A DNA stretch of 36,762 bases from positions 30,001-66,762 of the forward strand of contig JAHBMJ010002632.1 in assembly GCA_018398765.1 (NCBI GenBank), read 5' to 3'. A program made the translations under genes and the position numbers. Positions 1 to 10,510 of the stretch are shown piece after piece. The notes under the pieces are model-generated. The model saw only the letters and a list, made by a program, of their open reading frames with translations. It had not been told where the DNA came from and searched no databases. Positions within the stretch are counted from its first letter, which is position 1; every line of letters starts with the position of its first letter. The stretch comes from Chromera velia. Its lineage: Eukaryota; Sar; Chromeraceae.

Positions 1-2052
1 ATAAAGAAAGTCTTCCGGTCTACAAAGGAGGAAAAGGCTGCAGGGTTGTCCGAACTCGCCCCTAACCACCTCTCCCTCTGCTTTCAATACTCACCTCTTT
101 CTCGTGCTTTGTTATTTATCCATTTGAACTTAATTCACTTGACATCCGTTCGGCGAGATGAATGGAATGTAATTAAAATCTGTCCGGTTCCAAAGGGGCC
201 TCCTTCCCCCAACCCTGGTGAATGGCGTCCGATTTATGTTGTCTCACTCTTACCAAAACTTTTTTCTTCACTCTTTTCTGCCCGTCTTACATCGCAAGTG
301 AAGATTGACCATAGGCAGTTGGGTTTTCAGCAAGGGGTAGGAACAAGAAAAGCCATTGGAGCACTTACCGCGCTGATGCAAAAGGCAAAGAAACAAAAGA
401 TTCTGAAGCCCTTTGTTAGCATGCTTTGTAGACTTCAGCAAAGCCTTTGACTCCCTCCCCAGGGATGTTTTGTTTGAAGTTTTGTTAAAGCAAGGAGTGA
501 GTGCAGTCGATGTCAAAATGATTCGGGCAATGTATGCAAATGTGTACGGAAGTATCACTGGCAGCCCTTTTATGTTCAAAGAAGAGAAAGGGGTGAAACA
601 AAGGGATCCTCTCTCCCCTCTTCTCTTCTTGATTTTCATTAATGATCTGCATGAAAGAGTGAAGGCTTCCGGTCGTGCAGAGGTTCTGCTCGGTAGGGTT
701 AAGTACGATAGCCTTGGTTACGCTGATGACCTTGTCCTCGTTACTGAGAGCATGCATAACCTGCAGGTCAGCTTGAATGAATTGAATTCTTTCTGTGAAG
801 AGAGAGGGCTCACTCTTAATTTAAAAAAGATGAAAATCATGTACCTGTCCGACTCTTACCTTGCAATTGAAGGTAAGATTATGTTTGGGGGAAAAGAAGT
901 TGAGAGAATGGGGTCGTATAAGTATCTGGGTGTTCTTTTGTTAAGGGGGAGACTTAAGGGAGGTAATAGAAGAGAGGCTTAGCATAGCGAGTAGACGGAT
1001 GGGTCATACAAAAAGCGTGGCACTCTCTTTAGGTTGCTTGCCCCCCGCAGCAAAAATTTTATGTTTATACGCTTTCTGGTTGCCCTTTTGCTCTATATGC
1101 GTTTGACTGTCTGCCTGTCCACAAGTCAGACATGGATGCATTAGATGCTCTTTAATTGTGCTTTATCCGTTGGGCTTTGAATCTGTCTCTCTCCTCTTTC
1201 CATATACCTACTCTGTGTACTGTCGGTCTATTTCCTGCACGTGTGCACGTGTCGATGAGACTAAGTCTTGCGGCATATTTGACTAACTTAAAACATATTG
1301 ACCTCAAGATGCCCGCGGGTGCCTGATCGGCTTTAATAAATGGTGATTGTTATTTTTCTATGATGCACGCATAAAAATTGATTGGGTCGACCGGATTGAA
1401 AGAATTTGTGACTATCAATCCAACCATCAAGAGAAGGAAGAAAGCCACCAAGGTTGGCTGTCTCCTTCTTTTAAGAGCAGTGATCAATCAGGAAGTTGAT
1501 GAATGGATTGATGCTTGTTTAGAAAGGGCCGGCGCTTCACGGGAGGCAGTTTTACAGTTTGGCAGAGGCGTCAGACCGAATGTGTTCCAAACGTCTTATC
1601 CTACTGCCCAACGTTCGTCTCTCCTTTTCCTTTCTTCTACTTTTCCCTCATCCCCTTCGTCCTCCCGTTTTATTAAACTTTCCCTCCCTCGCGCTGCAAT
1701 CTGGTCCTCAGGCCCTTTTTCAGCCTTGCTGTATATGTTGCTCGGTGGTCGCCCCCATGCATCTTATAGAGGGCTGGAAGACGCGGTTTGCCCTGCATGC
1801 AGGGGCAAAGCAGACGATCTGCTGCACCGACTAACTGAATGCACAGAAACAAGAGTAGATCGAGAGGCTCTGAATACAATTGTAACTAAAATTGAAGCCA
1901 AACTAGATAGAGCCCAAGAAAGAGAGAGAAAGTGGTTGCTATTGAAAGACTCTACCCCTCTAAAACATGCCACGCAAAGGGAATTGTTGGCACGAATGAA
2001 GGTTACCCTGGCACTCAGACATTCACCCATACCGGCCCTGCGACTCTTATGA
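1..2052 (+). pseudogene. Decayed LINE (non-LTR retrotransposon) reverse transcriptase, 5' end outside the window
   Basis: Three frames together spell a LINE-type reverse transcriptase. Positions 1-412 carry the finger region, including a KAAG block, a WRPI block after PVPKG, and a QLGFQQG block. The frame shifts near 410-420, where FVDFSKAFD begins. Positions 413-982 carry the palm: KGVKQRDPLSPLLF, then GYADD with the catalytic aspartates, then YKYLGV. Positions 983-1377 are degraded, although a stretch resembling the thumb/connection can be read in another frame before a stop. Positions 1378-2052 are open again and include a Cys/His cluster (CPACRGKADDLLHRLTEC) of the kind found near LINE C-termini. 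Frameshifts and stops mean this copy cannot make a full protein. No endonuclease is visible, but the 5' part lies outside the window. Family is certain from the motifs; the exact clade is not. Confidence 0.85.
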
Positions 2053-2450
2053 AACATCTGTCTGCACCCTCCATCGTAAGGCCTGCAATTCGATGCATAT
2101 GATGGTTACTTACCCCTCTGCCCGTCTCACCTTTTGAATATTCTTTTTCCATCTCCCAAGTACATCTCCTGTCCCCCTTCTCCACCGGTTTTCCTGATAG
2201 TGTCTGCCTTTACTGTCTGAGAGTCTCTGTTGCAGTCGTCGCACTCCTCCTACAGAAAGGAAACGACATCAGCGATTGAGAAAGCATCTTCTAGATGCAG
2301 GGTGTTTAGAGTTGCGAGAATGAAGCCCCCTCCCGTTGTATGATGCAAGTCTGGCAAAGGGGCAATAAAGCATTATCCTAGACTCATGCATTGCATGATG
2401 GCCTATAGACCGATTAATAATAATAATAATGATAATGATCATGATGATGT
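2053..2450 (+). mobile_element. Probable 3' UTR and simple-repeat tail of the LINE
   Basis: Non-coding sequence directly after the last LINE reading frame. It ends in an AAT/GAT-rich run (about 2415-2450), which is how many LINEs terminate instead of with poly(A). An AATAAA-like hexamer occurs at about 2364. I could not find a convincing target-site duplication because the 5' end is outside the window. Confidence 0.45.
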
Positions 2451-2764
2451 ATGAGGCTAAAGCCGGTGAGCCATATAGGCTTTGGCCAACCTAGTATTTC
2501 CTGTATAGATTTGATCCCATGTACATATATAGTAGTGGACTATATAGTAGTCTAGTACTATAGAACTGGTCATCTTCATTATATACTATCGCCATCGGCC
2601 TATAAATAGGTGTCTATACATATAGCGTTCACCGTTAACAACCGTTAAACAACGTTCGGCGGCAACCTAGGCGGCAACGCACGAGGCAGTTCGGTTCTTT
2701 ACAACCACAGTTTAAATACTTTGATTTACACTTAATATTAAGTTAATAATAGTCTTAATTCAAC
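2451..2764. other. AT-rich spacer without a gene
   Basis: AT-rich sequence with short imperfect palindromes built on CTATATAGTAG and a short run of ACCGTTAA(C) repeats near 2630-2655. No open frame of interest on either strand. Confidence 0.5.
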
Positions 2765-3590
2765 CAGGATGAAAGAGGTGCAGTCATGCTATTGACTGAG
2801 GAAAGAATGAAAGAGGTGCAGTCATACCGCTGACTGAGCAGAGAGCGAAAGAGATGCCGACATGCTGCTCCTTGAACAAAGAATAAAAGAGGTGCGGTCA
2901 TGCTGCTGATAGAGCAGAGAGTGATATAGAGCGAGCCACGCTGCGGCCTGAGCCAAGAATAAGAGAGGTGCAGTCATGCTGCTGCCTGGGCAGAGAGTGA
3001 AAGAGGTGTAGTCCTGATACTGACTGAGCACTGCCAGAGAGTGAGAGCGATGGAGTCATGCAGCTGACTGTGCAAAGGATGAAAGAGGTACAGTCATGCT
3101 GCTGCCTCGGCAGAGACTGAAAGAAATGTGGACGTGCCGCTCCTGGGCAGAGAGTGAAACGGAGTGAGAGGGACGCAGTCCGGCTGCTCATGAGCAGAGA
3201 ATGAAAGAGATGCACTCATGCTGCTGTCTGAGTGGAGAATGAAAGAGGTGCACTCATGCTGTTGCCTCAGCAAAGAATGGAAGAGGTGCAGTGACTGTCA
3301 TGTTACTGACTGAGCAGAGAGTGAGAGCGATGGAGTCATGCTGTTGCCTGAGCAAAGCATGAAAGAGGGGCAGTCATGCTGCTGCCTCGGCAGAGAGTGA
3401 AAGAAAAGTAGAGGTGCCGCTCCTGGGCAGAGAGTGAGACATACAGAGAGAGAGGGACCGTGTCCCGCAGTCAGGCTGCTCATGAGCAGAGAATGAAAGA
3501 GATGCGGTCATGCTGCTGTCTGAGCAGAGAATGACAGAGGTGTAGTCAAGCTGTTGACTCAGCAGAGAAAGAAAGAGGAACAGTCATGTT
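2765..3590. repeat. Minisatellite, unit about 38 bp, roughly 20 degenerate copies
   Basis: The unit starts GAAAGAGGTGCAGTCATGCT and continues with a CTGCCTGAGCAGAGAAT-like half. The first two starts are at 2771 and 2809, so the period is 38. Later copies differ by substitutions and small insertions. Translating the minus strand gives a recurring peptide of the type SLPRQQHDCTS, but frames break repeatedly, so it is unlikely to be coding. Confidence 0.85.
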
Positions 3591-3944
3591 ACTGGTCGAC
3601 TGCAATTAAGAGCTGCATGCATGCATGGTTTTTGTCAGATGACATGCATGGATCTGCATGCATATGTGCGCATGCATGCATCGATCTTAATAATTTGCAT
3701 GCGCGAGACTGAGAGAGATATAACGCCCCGGCCAGCGTTAGAGGCGCCGCACGGCGCCGTGCCAGTGAAGGGCCCCGTCAGCTGCTGCATCTTCACCTAT
3801 ATAGACATTGAACTCTTAAAACAATCTCTTTGCTCCACACAATACACCTATCAGGTGCATCCAGGTGCATAGGTGCAAATCAGATGCATCAGATACATTT
3901 TTTGAGAATGCACCTTTTCTGGAACACACCTTTTCCCGTCCTTA

Positions 3945-4075
3945 TTTATTGGTGCCTTTGAGCTGTAAATTGAGTACTGTCGCCGTTTTGTTTTGTAGAG
4001 GTCCCCCTTGCAAACAGCAGCGGTGCATATGTACCCCATCCGAGCCTCATCCTATAGGCCTCATCACTGAGGCTC
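3945..4075 (+). repeat. Diverged dispersed repeat, copy A
   Basis: Shares an ordered series of blocks with 4629-4733: TTTATTGGTGCC, ACTGTCGC, GTTTTGT, GAGGTC, GCAAAC, then CCTCATC and GAGGCTCA. Copy A has an extra 13 or so bases after the first block. It looks like an old duplicated element of unknown type. Confidence 0.6.
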
Positions 4076-4628
4076 AAACCATACCCCGTAGCCCGCCTGG
4101 AATCTCTTCCAGGCCGTTTTCAATCAGTCTCTTGGTTGTATACACACGGCCTAAGCCTTTATATATGACATACATTACACACTGTAAGTACAACACAACG
4201 CATATTAAACAACGCATGCATGCAAAAATTTCTGCAACGATGAATTTTTTACTAGATTTTTCGGAATATAAATTTTATTTTATATAATTATATGCTTTCG
4301 AATATGAAATAAGACTGTAATAGCTTAGTGACACTAACAAATTATAATGGGGGGAGGCCCTAAGGTAGAATAAATCCATCAATCACTGGCAATTAATCTA
4401 CTACACTGATGAACACTATGATGAACATTTACTGTCACGGTAACTGTGCTGGTAATTTGGTAAAGGACCGAAAGGTTATATAACCATCATATACCTAATT
4501 ACGTATAAATTACGGTACAATGCTGCCAATGCATCAAAGGGTTTTTAATAACACTTTTTTATGGCAACCCTACAAGCGATTAGGCGATGGCATAAGTGAT
4601 AAGTGCTAAGTGATTTACTTAGTAGGTG

Positions 4629-4733
4629 ATTTATTGGTGCCCTAGGACACTGTCGCTGTTTTGTCTTTTCGAGGTCACCCCCGCAAACGTCAGGGGTGTG
4701 TGCATGCCTCATCGTCGAGGCTCATGCATGCAT
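4629..4733 (+). repeat. Diverged dispersed repeat, copy B
   Basis: Second copy of the element at 3945-4075, same orientation and same order of blocks. No coding capacity. It ends next to a TGCATGCATGCA run. Confidence 0.6.
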
Positions 4734-6167
4734 GCAGGTAGAGGGACAACTAGAGGGACAAACCCCCAGAGAAGCCCCCGAACGACTCTACGACTGCATG
4801 AACGTCCCAGGCATCCCTGCAAGGCATGCACCTGCATTCAGCTCCAAAGCGGGGTGCAGTGTGAACGAAATGCGCATCTGCATACGCATGCGCGGGTCAG
4901 AACGAGATGATTTCACCACCGGGTCCCGGCATGCATGATGCATGCAGGCAGGCGCATCGGACTCCTTGCTTCTTTGCTGACAAGTTGCTGTGCACTAGGG
5001 TGTGCAGAAGCACGAGCGTCAAAGCTTTGCTGTGAGCCTGTGAATGGAGAAACGAAGAAAGGCAATGACTCGGGTGAAGCCATTTCTTCTGACAGCTACA
5101 AACAAGGGTCTGGGTGATACTCAGCATCTAACCAGTGGTCATCCAAAGTGGTCATCCATAACCCACGACGGCCCACGAGGAGCTACTTCTGCAGTACATG
5201 CACGACGCTTGCTGGAATGGTTTAGCATCATGTGATCGAGATAATGTGTGTGTCTCTCTCTGACACCCTCGATCAGGCTTCACGGCCTTTCACGCCAAAA
5301 TAAAATACGCACTCAGCCCAGACACGGCCGGATCTTTCTGAGTCAGTCAGACTCCATTCTCCCTCGATCGTTTTTTTGCCTGAACAAATAAGCGGCTTGC
5401 GTGTGCATGCATGGCTGCCGTCTCTCTTTGCAAACAAGAGACAACAATGAAAGATGACTTCTGTCGCTACAAATAAGTGAAAGCAATGGAAGAAATGAAG
5501 TCTCGGGCATCAAGTTCTGCTGAAAAGGTTCACAGGGAACTCTACAGGTAAAGTGAGAAATCAAAGTGGAAACACAAAAAAACTGTGAGTGCGCGAGTAG
5601 GAAATTTAAAGAAAGAAATCGGAAGGGAAGTCGGGATCGTGGACCGTTGCAATGGGATCGTGAACATCTCTCTCTCACACACAGATCGACCTACGCAATC
5701 AATCCATATCCGTTCAGCTTGCTTCTTCTGTCCTTCATTCCCATTCACCCCCTGCTGGAAACTCAGAACGAAGAAAGATTACGCGTCTCCCCGACTTTTC
5801 CTTTTTTCCTTCCACCACTCCTTCCTACACTGCAAAACCAAAAGTCATTGACTGACTGAAATCCCCACCGACAATTCAACAGATGGGTTCCTTCCTTTTC
5901 TTGCATGATCGCTGCTCCAATTGGGCTTTTTTGGGTTCCCTCTCGTGGTGGCCCTCGCTCTATAGATGTCTTTCTGCAGCCTTCCTCCTCTACTTGTCTG
6001 CTGCCCCGGCTGGTACCCATCCATGACCAACACAAGAAAGTGGGCAGAAAAAGAACGAAGGCACTTCATTAAAAGCTCAAACACAAAAGCTCGACGACTT
6101 GATTTCCACCAAAATTCGAAGAGCTTTCCTGTCGAACTTCTTTTTTCTCTTGCTCACACTCACCCTC

Positions 6168-6299
6168 ACTGAAAACGCACTGGAATTAATGAAGCAACCA
6201 GCTCACACTCACACTCACTGAAAACGCACTGGAATTAATGAAGCAACCAGCTCACACTCACTCTCACTGAAAACGCACTGGAATCAATGAAGCAACCAA
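6168..6299 (+). repeat. Tandem repeat, 49-bp unit, nearly three copies
   Basis: Units starting ACTGAAAACGCACTGGAAT begin at 6168, 6217 and 6266. They differ at one or two bases; the third is cut short. No spacer variety, so this is a plain tandem duplication. Confidence 0.9.
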
Positions 6300-6557
6300 C
6301 ATACAGGAAAGCCGCTCTGCCGGAGTCGCAGAGGCGGGACATGTATATATGGGTCCACAAAAACTCCATCCATTCATCAATCCCGTTTCTTCCCACCCGG
6401 AAAGCTACGTGTTTCCCCGACTGGTCATTAACGCACGACCTTTCATTGGCGCAATGCACTGCCTTGATTTGATCTGTCGGTCAAACAGCCAGCCAGCCAG
6501 CCACTCAGTGAGCCGGCCTTCGCAGACGCAGGCAAGCATGCATGAACAGACAGATGC

Positions 6558-6584
6558 CAACCAACCAACCAACCAACCAACCAA
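6558..6584. repeat. (AACC)n microsatellite
   Basis: About six units of AACC, just downstream of a short CCAG run. Confidence 0.9.
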
Positions 6585-7501
6585 GCTCAGTTTACGTGCC
6601 TGAGCGTCATTTTCCACTTCATCACATGACCACCTGATGAATTCGAACCGGATGTCTTCGATCGCTTTCCTTCGGCTTTCCGTCACCCCCATATCACAAG
6701 CATTCAATGCATGCGTCTATTTCGCTCTCAAACAAAGAGACGTTGTTTTGGTCAAACACATGAAGAACACGCAAACGACGACATTGCAGGCAAATTCGGC
6801 TGTCTTCTTTTTTTTTTCTTCCGTCGCTCGACCTCCAAAGCCCTCCCTTCCCTTCCGGCGGCATGAAGTCGTCATGCTTTTATGAATCAATGCTCTGTTT
6901 CCGTTTGTTTTTGCATGTGGACGCTTCTCTCTCTTCTGCCATGACAGTCGGTCAGTCGGCCCATTCCTTCTGATCCCTCAGACATGCATGCATCACAGCA
7001 GCAGACAGATAATTGAAGGGTGTGGCAGATCAAAACACCTGCTTTACAGTTGACGTTTGTCTCTCTCGTAGGCAGGGCAACACGAACAGTACAAGACGAG
7101 TCAGACACAGTCACATAAAAATAAAAAGAGACGCATAAAAATACACCCACGCACACGGACACACATGTGAAGACTCGTAAGGGAAAAAAAAGATTCGAAA
7201 GATGCGCCCACGGCGGCATGCAGTGCTTCCTTCCTTCCGTCCTTTCTCTTTTGATTCACACCTCTCCCTCGGTGTTTCTCTTCCTGACTTAATTCCTTCT
7301 GCATCTCTCTCCTTCCGTACGACAACCAGCCATCATTTTTCACTTCCTTTTTTCTCGCTCACGCTCTCACGCCTTTTTCCTCGCCCTCTCTGTGCACGCG
7401 CGAGCGTGACGGTGTTGACGTCTGCCTCTTTCGACCCTCTTCGAAGGACAAAAGACAAACACGCTGACTGACGACATTGATCGAGCACACCTTGGCGACT
7501 C

Positions 7502-7552
7502 CATTTATTTTCATACAGAAAATAAATAAAGAATTCTGTATGAAAATAAATG
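7502..7552. repeat. Perfect 19-bp inverted repeat (hairpin), 13-nt loop
   Basis: The arm CATTTATTTTCATACAGAA (7502-7520) is exactly reverse-complemented at 7534-7552. The loop is A-rich. No gene is attached, so its role is unknown. Confidence 0.9.
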
Positions 7553-8446
7553 CAGGCATCGAGCCTTCCCTTCTTGGCGACTCTCTCAATCGCCCCATCG
7601 AGTCAATTTACATTCATTCCGACTCCTCACTACTCAACAAAGCTCTTCTTATAGTGTGCTCCCGCACTTCAAAAAAGAGAAAACAGTGTTCCAGTGCTGT
7701 GCAACAATTGCACAAGTCCCCACAAAGCTCCTGCCTTTCGACATTCCCGCGATTTCCTGGGTCCAGAAAAAGAAAAACGAAGCAAAAATATTAGCAATTT
7801 GGGACGTACCAAAAAGGGAGAAAAAAACCCTTCGATCTCAATACGTAAAAAAAAGAAAAAATCAAGTAGAATGGAGGAAACGACTCTCCCGTGAGGCACA
7901 CCGCAGACAGAAAAAAAGCAGCGGGTACATGTGCTCAGCGAGTTCTCCAAGAAGCTTCCGAAAGTTCTTGCCGTCACTCTGATTCCTTTTCTTCTTCACT
8001 GCTGCCTCCTCTGATGCTCTCTCTCTATTTCGTTCGATCTCTGACGACGAACGCCACTTGAATGAAAAGTAAGTCCTCCCTCACGCCCTCGTTTGACAGA
8101 TCTGAATTCACTCTTTCACTCACTTCACCTAGGCCTGCAAGACACCCCCAAAGCTCAGATGTCTAGGAGCCAGTCAGATTTGCTTGTGCAACTAGTCGCT
8201 CAGGTCGACACATTTCATCCATCAGCATTCTTTTCTCTCTGCCTTCTGCCGTCGCAGCTAGGGATTGATTGCCGTTCCTTCTCCTTTCTTTCAGAACGTC
8301 TCGATCTTTTGATACTTTTTTCGCTCATCTCTGCAGGCAAGTCCCAAACGTCCATTGAAATGAACAGAAACATATACGGAAGGAAAAGAGAAGAAAAGAA
8401 GAAAAAGTGAAGAGACTGTTTCTTACATCTATGTCCGACTTCGGTT

Positions 8447-8452
<6 letters not shown>

Positions 8453-8482
<30 letters not shown>
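8453..8482. repeat. (CT)n microsatellite
   Basis: An uninterrupted CT run of about 30 bases in the gene-less region. Confidence 0.9.
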
Positions 8483-8487
<5 letters not shown>

Positions 8488-9301
8488 GTGCGTGTGTGAA
8501 CGTGTGTGCTTTGGCCCCACTCGACTGATTCGGCTCCCCCGGGATTCACCTAGACCCCGTGAAATCCCATCAGTCAGTCTGCCTGCCTGCCTGCCTGCGA
8601 TAGAGTAGAGATAGAGAGGGGAAGAAAGCTGTCAGACTGAAGAAGCATTAATGATTCCCTCTTTCGTTCCTGTACGTCTTCCCTTCATCCTTCGAGGTTC
8701 CTTCAACTGTCCACTGCTCAACCCAGTCGGCCCTTGCCGGAAATTCTTCATGGCACCCGTGCTCTGCCGGTTCCCCTCTCTTCCTCCTACGTTTTGTTTC
8801 GCTGCGACGCTCCCATGTGATTAGTTCTGGACAAGGTCTGTTCATATTTTGGTCGATCGGAATAAGCGGTCGGGTCCGTCCGTCTGTCTGTCCATGTTTT
8901 GCTTCATTGTATGAAAGAATCCTGCAAGGCCGCGGGGATGCAAACGTCCGTCCAAGGGGTGAAATTTGAAGACTCAGAAACGAAAAACGTAAAATTCATC
9001 CTGAAGCCCCGGGCCCAGAAGAGATAAAATGAATCCATAGAGGAGCTCCGTTGAGAGCGAGTTCATTTCTCTTTGTCTGAGCCACAAAACCGAGAGAGCA
9101 ATGAAGAGAACAGAGAGACTCAAGAAAGGGAAAGGAGACAGACGCGAGCAGGACGAAAAAAGAGGAATGACACACAAAACAAGAGGAAGACCTCAGGAGG
9201 AGTCCGGATGAACAAAATTGGCGCTCCACAAAAAGCTCGACAGGCAAAACAATCGGATGGCTGTACTGACTTTGAGAGAAAAGAACCGCTTTGCCTTTCT
9301 A

Positions 9302-9577
9302 CTACATCTTTTGCGGAACCGCCGGATTGAGAATGCTCTCCTCCTCCTCCTTCTCGTCTGTCTCTTCGTTTGTTTGCTGCTTAACACCTGCTTCCCCGCT
9401 TTCCTCTCCATCCCTCAGCTGCTGTGCCTGCTGCTGCAGTTGCGGGGTGCCTGTGGCTCGGCGGTGCGAGTTTCTTTTCTTTGCCAGCATGGAGGGGGTG
9501 ACTTCTTTAAGTACAAGGGGTTGTCCAGTCACGAGGGAGATGCAGGGAGTTGCCATCTCAGCCCCCAGCTGCTGGGG
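9302..9577 (-). CDS. Possible terminal exon of an unknown minus-strand gene
   Basis: After a pyrimidine-rich acceptor (CCACCCCCAGCAG read on the minus strand) the frame is open to a stop at 9302. It encodes about 88 residues rich in Gln and Glu, with blocks such as LQQQAQQLRDGEESGEAG and ETDEKEEEES. No domain is recognisable, and I could not connect an upstream exon in phase. The opposite strand is also open here (9218-9727, leucine-rich), which is what a CAG/GAG-rich sequence gives by chance. Treat as hypothetical. Confidence 0.2.
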   Translation of the reverse strand, partial: PQQLGAEMATPCISLVTGQPLVLKEVTPSMLAKKRNSHRRATGTPQLQQQAQQLRDGEESGEAGVKQQTNEETDEKEEEESILNPAVPQKM

Positions 9578-10133
9578 GTGGGGGTGAGTGCGAGCGTGTC
9601 CCTCTGTAGCCGTGTGCTCAAGATGCGGAACAAATACAGGAGGCGGGAGAGGGGATCCAGGAAGCCACCAGCAACTTTCAGCGCCTACTTCCCCCCAACC
9701 ATCAGGAAATTCGGAGCAGCAAGTTAAAATTGAAGTCAGCATTCTGACGATAGAAAAGCTCAAATCGCTGCGTACTTTGTGCAAGGTAGGTGACAACAAG
9801 AAGTTTGAACAAATGTGTCTGTCGAATACAAGGCCAAGTCCAACTGCGGACGCAGAACAGCCAAAATTCGCAAAACCTTCAAAGTGACGAGACTTCCAGA
9901 CTGACTTGAATCAAACTGCTTCTTCACATTATATATTATATATTTGACCTTTTCCTTTTCTTCCTTCCGATACCCCGTTTCCACAGGGAATCTATGCAGT
10001 GCAGTGGTTTCTACCTGCGCCAAAGGTTTGAGCAGCAAATTGAGCTATAGATAGCTATAGGGATGCTATGGAGCCACTTGCCAAGGAAAAAGGGCTCATC
10101 TGCGAAAGAGACTCAGAAACGATTTTCGCAAAA

Positions 10134-10225
10134 GGGTCCGCGCCGCCGCGTCAGGGACCGCGCGCGCGCGCGGCGGCGCATGCAATGCCGGGCGCCGACG
10201 CGGCGCGCCGGCGACGCCGCATACA
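10134..10225. promoter_or_regulatory. CpG-dense GC island upstream of the transporter gene
   Basis: About 90 bases that are almost entirely G and C, with a (CG)n run (10159-10170) and several GGCGCC/GCGCGC palindromes. It lies roughly 300-370 bases before the transporter start codon and contrasts sharply with its surroundings. A promoter role is inferred from position only. Confidence 0.35.
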
Positions 10226-10510
10226 CGGGCACTTCACACAGCTTTTTCACTCGGTGACTTCAATTGACAACGAGTTGTCAGTCAGGACCCTCCACATTGA
10301 CAGCCTGCATGGGCATATATCTTGTTTGCCGCCTGTGACCACGCTGCAGAAAGCTCCCTTTAATTGTCAGGTTCTGGTCGCATCTGTCATCTTTTTCGTC
10401 TCTGCATGCCGTCTCCTTCAGTCTGACCGAAAAAGTCATTTGCCACCTCATTCCCTGCTTCCCCTTTCATTCCCCGTCACCCCTTGTGTTCCTTCTACAA
10501 CGCAAGAAGA

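Larger units (their letters stand above)
3600..5240. other. Gene-less repeat-rich region with TGCATGCA palindromes
   Basis: Contains TGCATGC palindromes (about 3613, 3655, 3672, 4213, 4724, 4930), a GC-rich block at 3730-3780 and an AT-rich block at 4230-4620. The open frames are short and have no recognisable domain. Confidence 0.5.
5241..10510. other. About 5.2 kb with no gene I can support
   Basis: Mostly pyrimidine-rich on the plus strand (5640-5830, 7220-7400), as introns or leaders look elsewhere in this window. Simple repeats are at 6558-6584 (AACC), 8453-8482 (CT) and 8580-8600 (TGCC). Small coding-like scraps exist on both strands near 7920-8190, and a charged Gln/Glu-rich frame lies on the minus strand at 9302-9577, but none joins into a phased gene model. 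A gene may be hidden here whose exons are too short to recognise. Confidence 0.4.

Noticed and set aside
6168-6299. CRISPR-like array
   Set aside because: The units abut with no variable spacers and the DNA is eukaryotic; it is a tandem duplication.
7502-7552. Transcription terminator
   Set aside because: A hairpin terminator is a bacterial feature; this is nuclear eukaryotic DNA with no adjacent gene end.
9218-9727. Leucine-rich plus-strand frame that looks like a membrane protein
   Set aside because: It begins without ATG and its leucine run is the complement of GAG/CAG-rich sequence; no splice context supports it.
10063-10257. Arg/Ala-rich frames in the GC island
   Set aside because: High GC removes stop codons, so open frames appear by composition alone.
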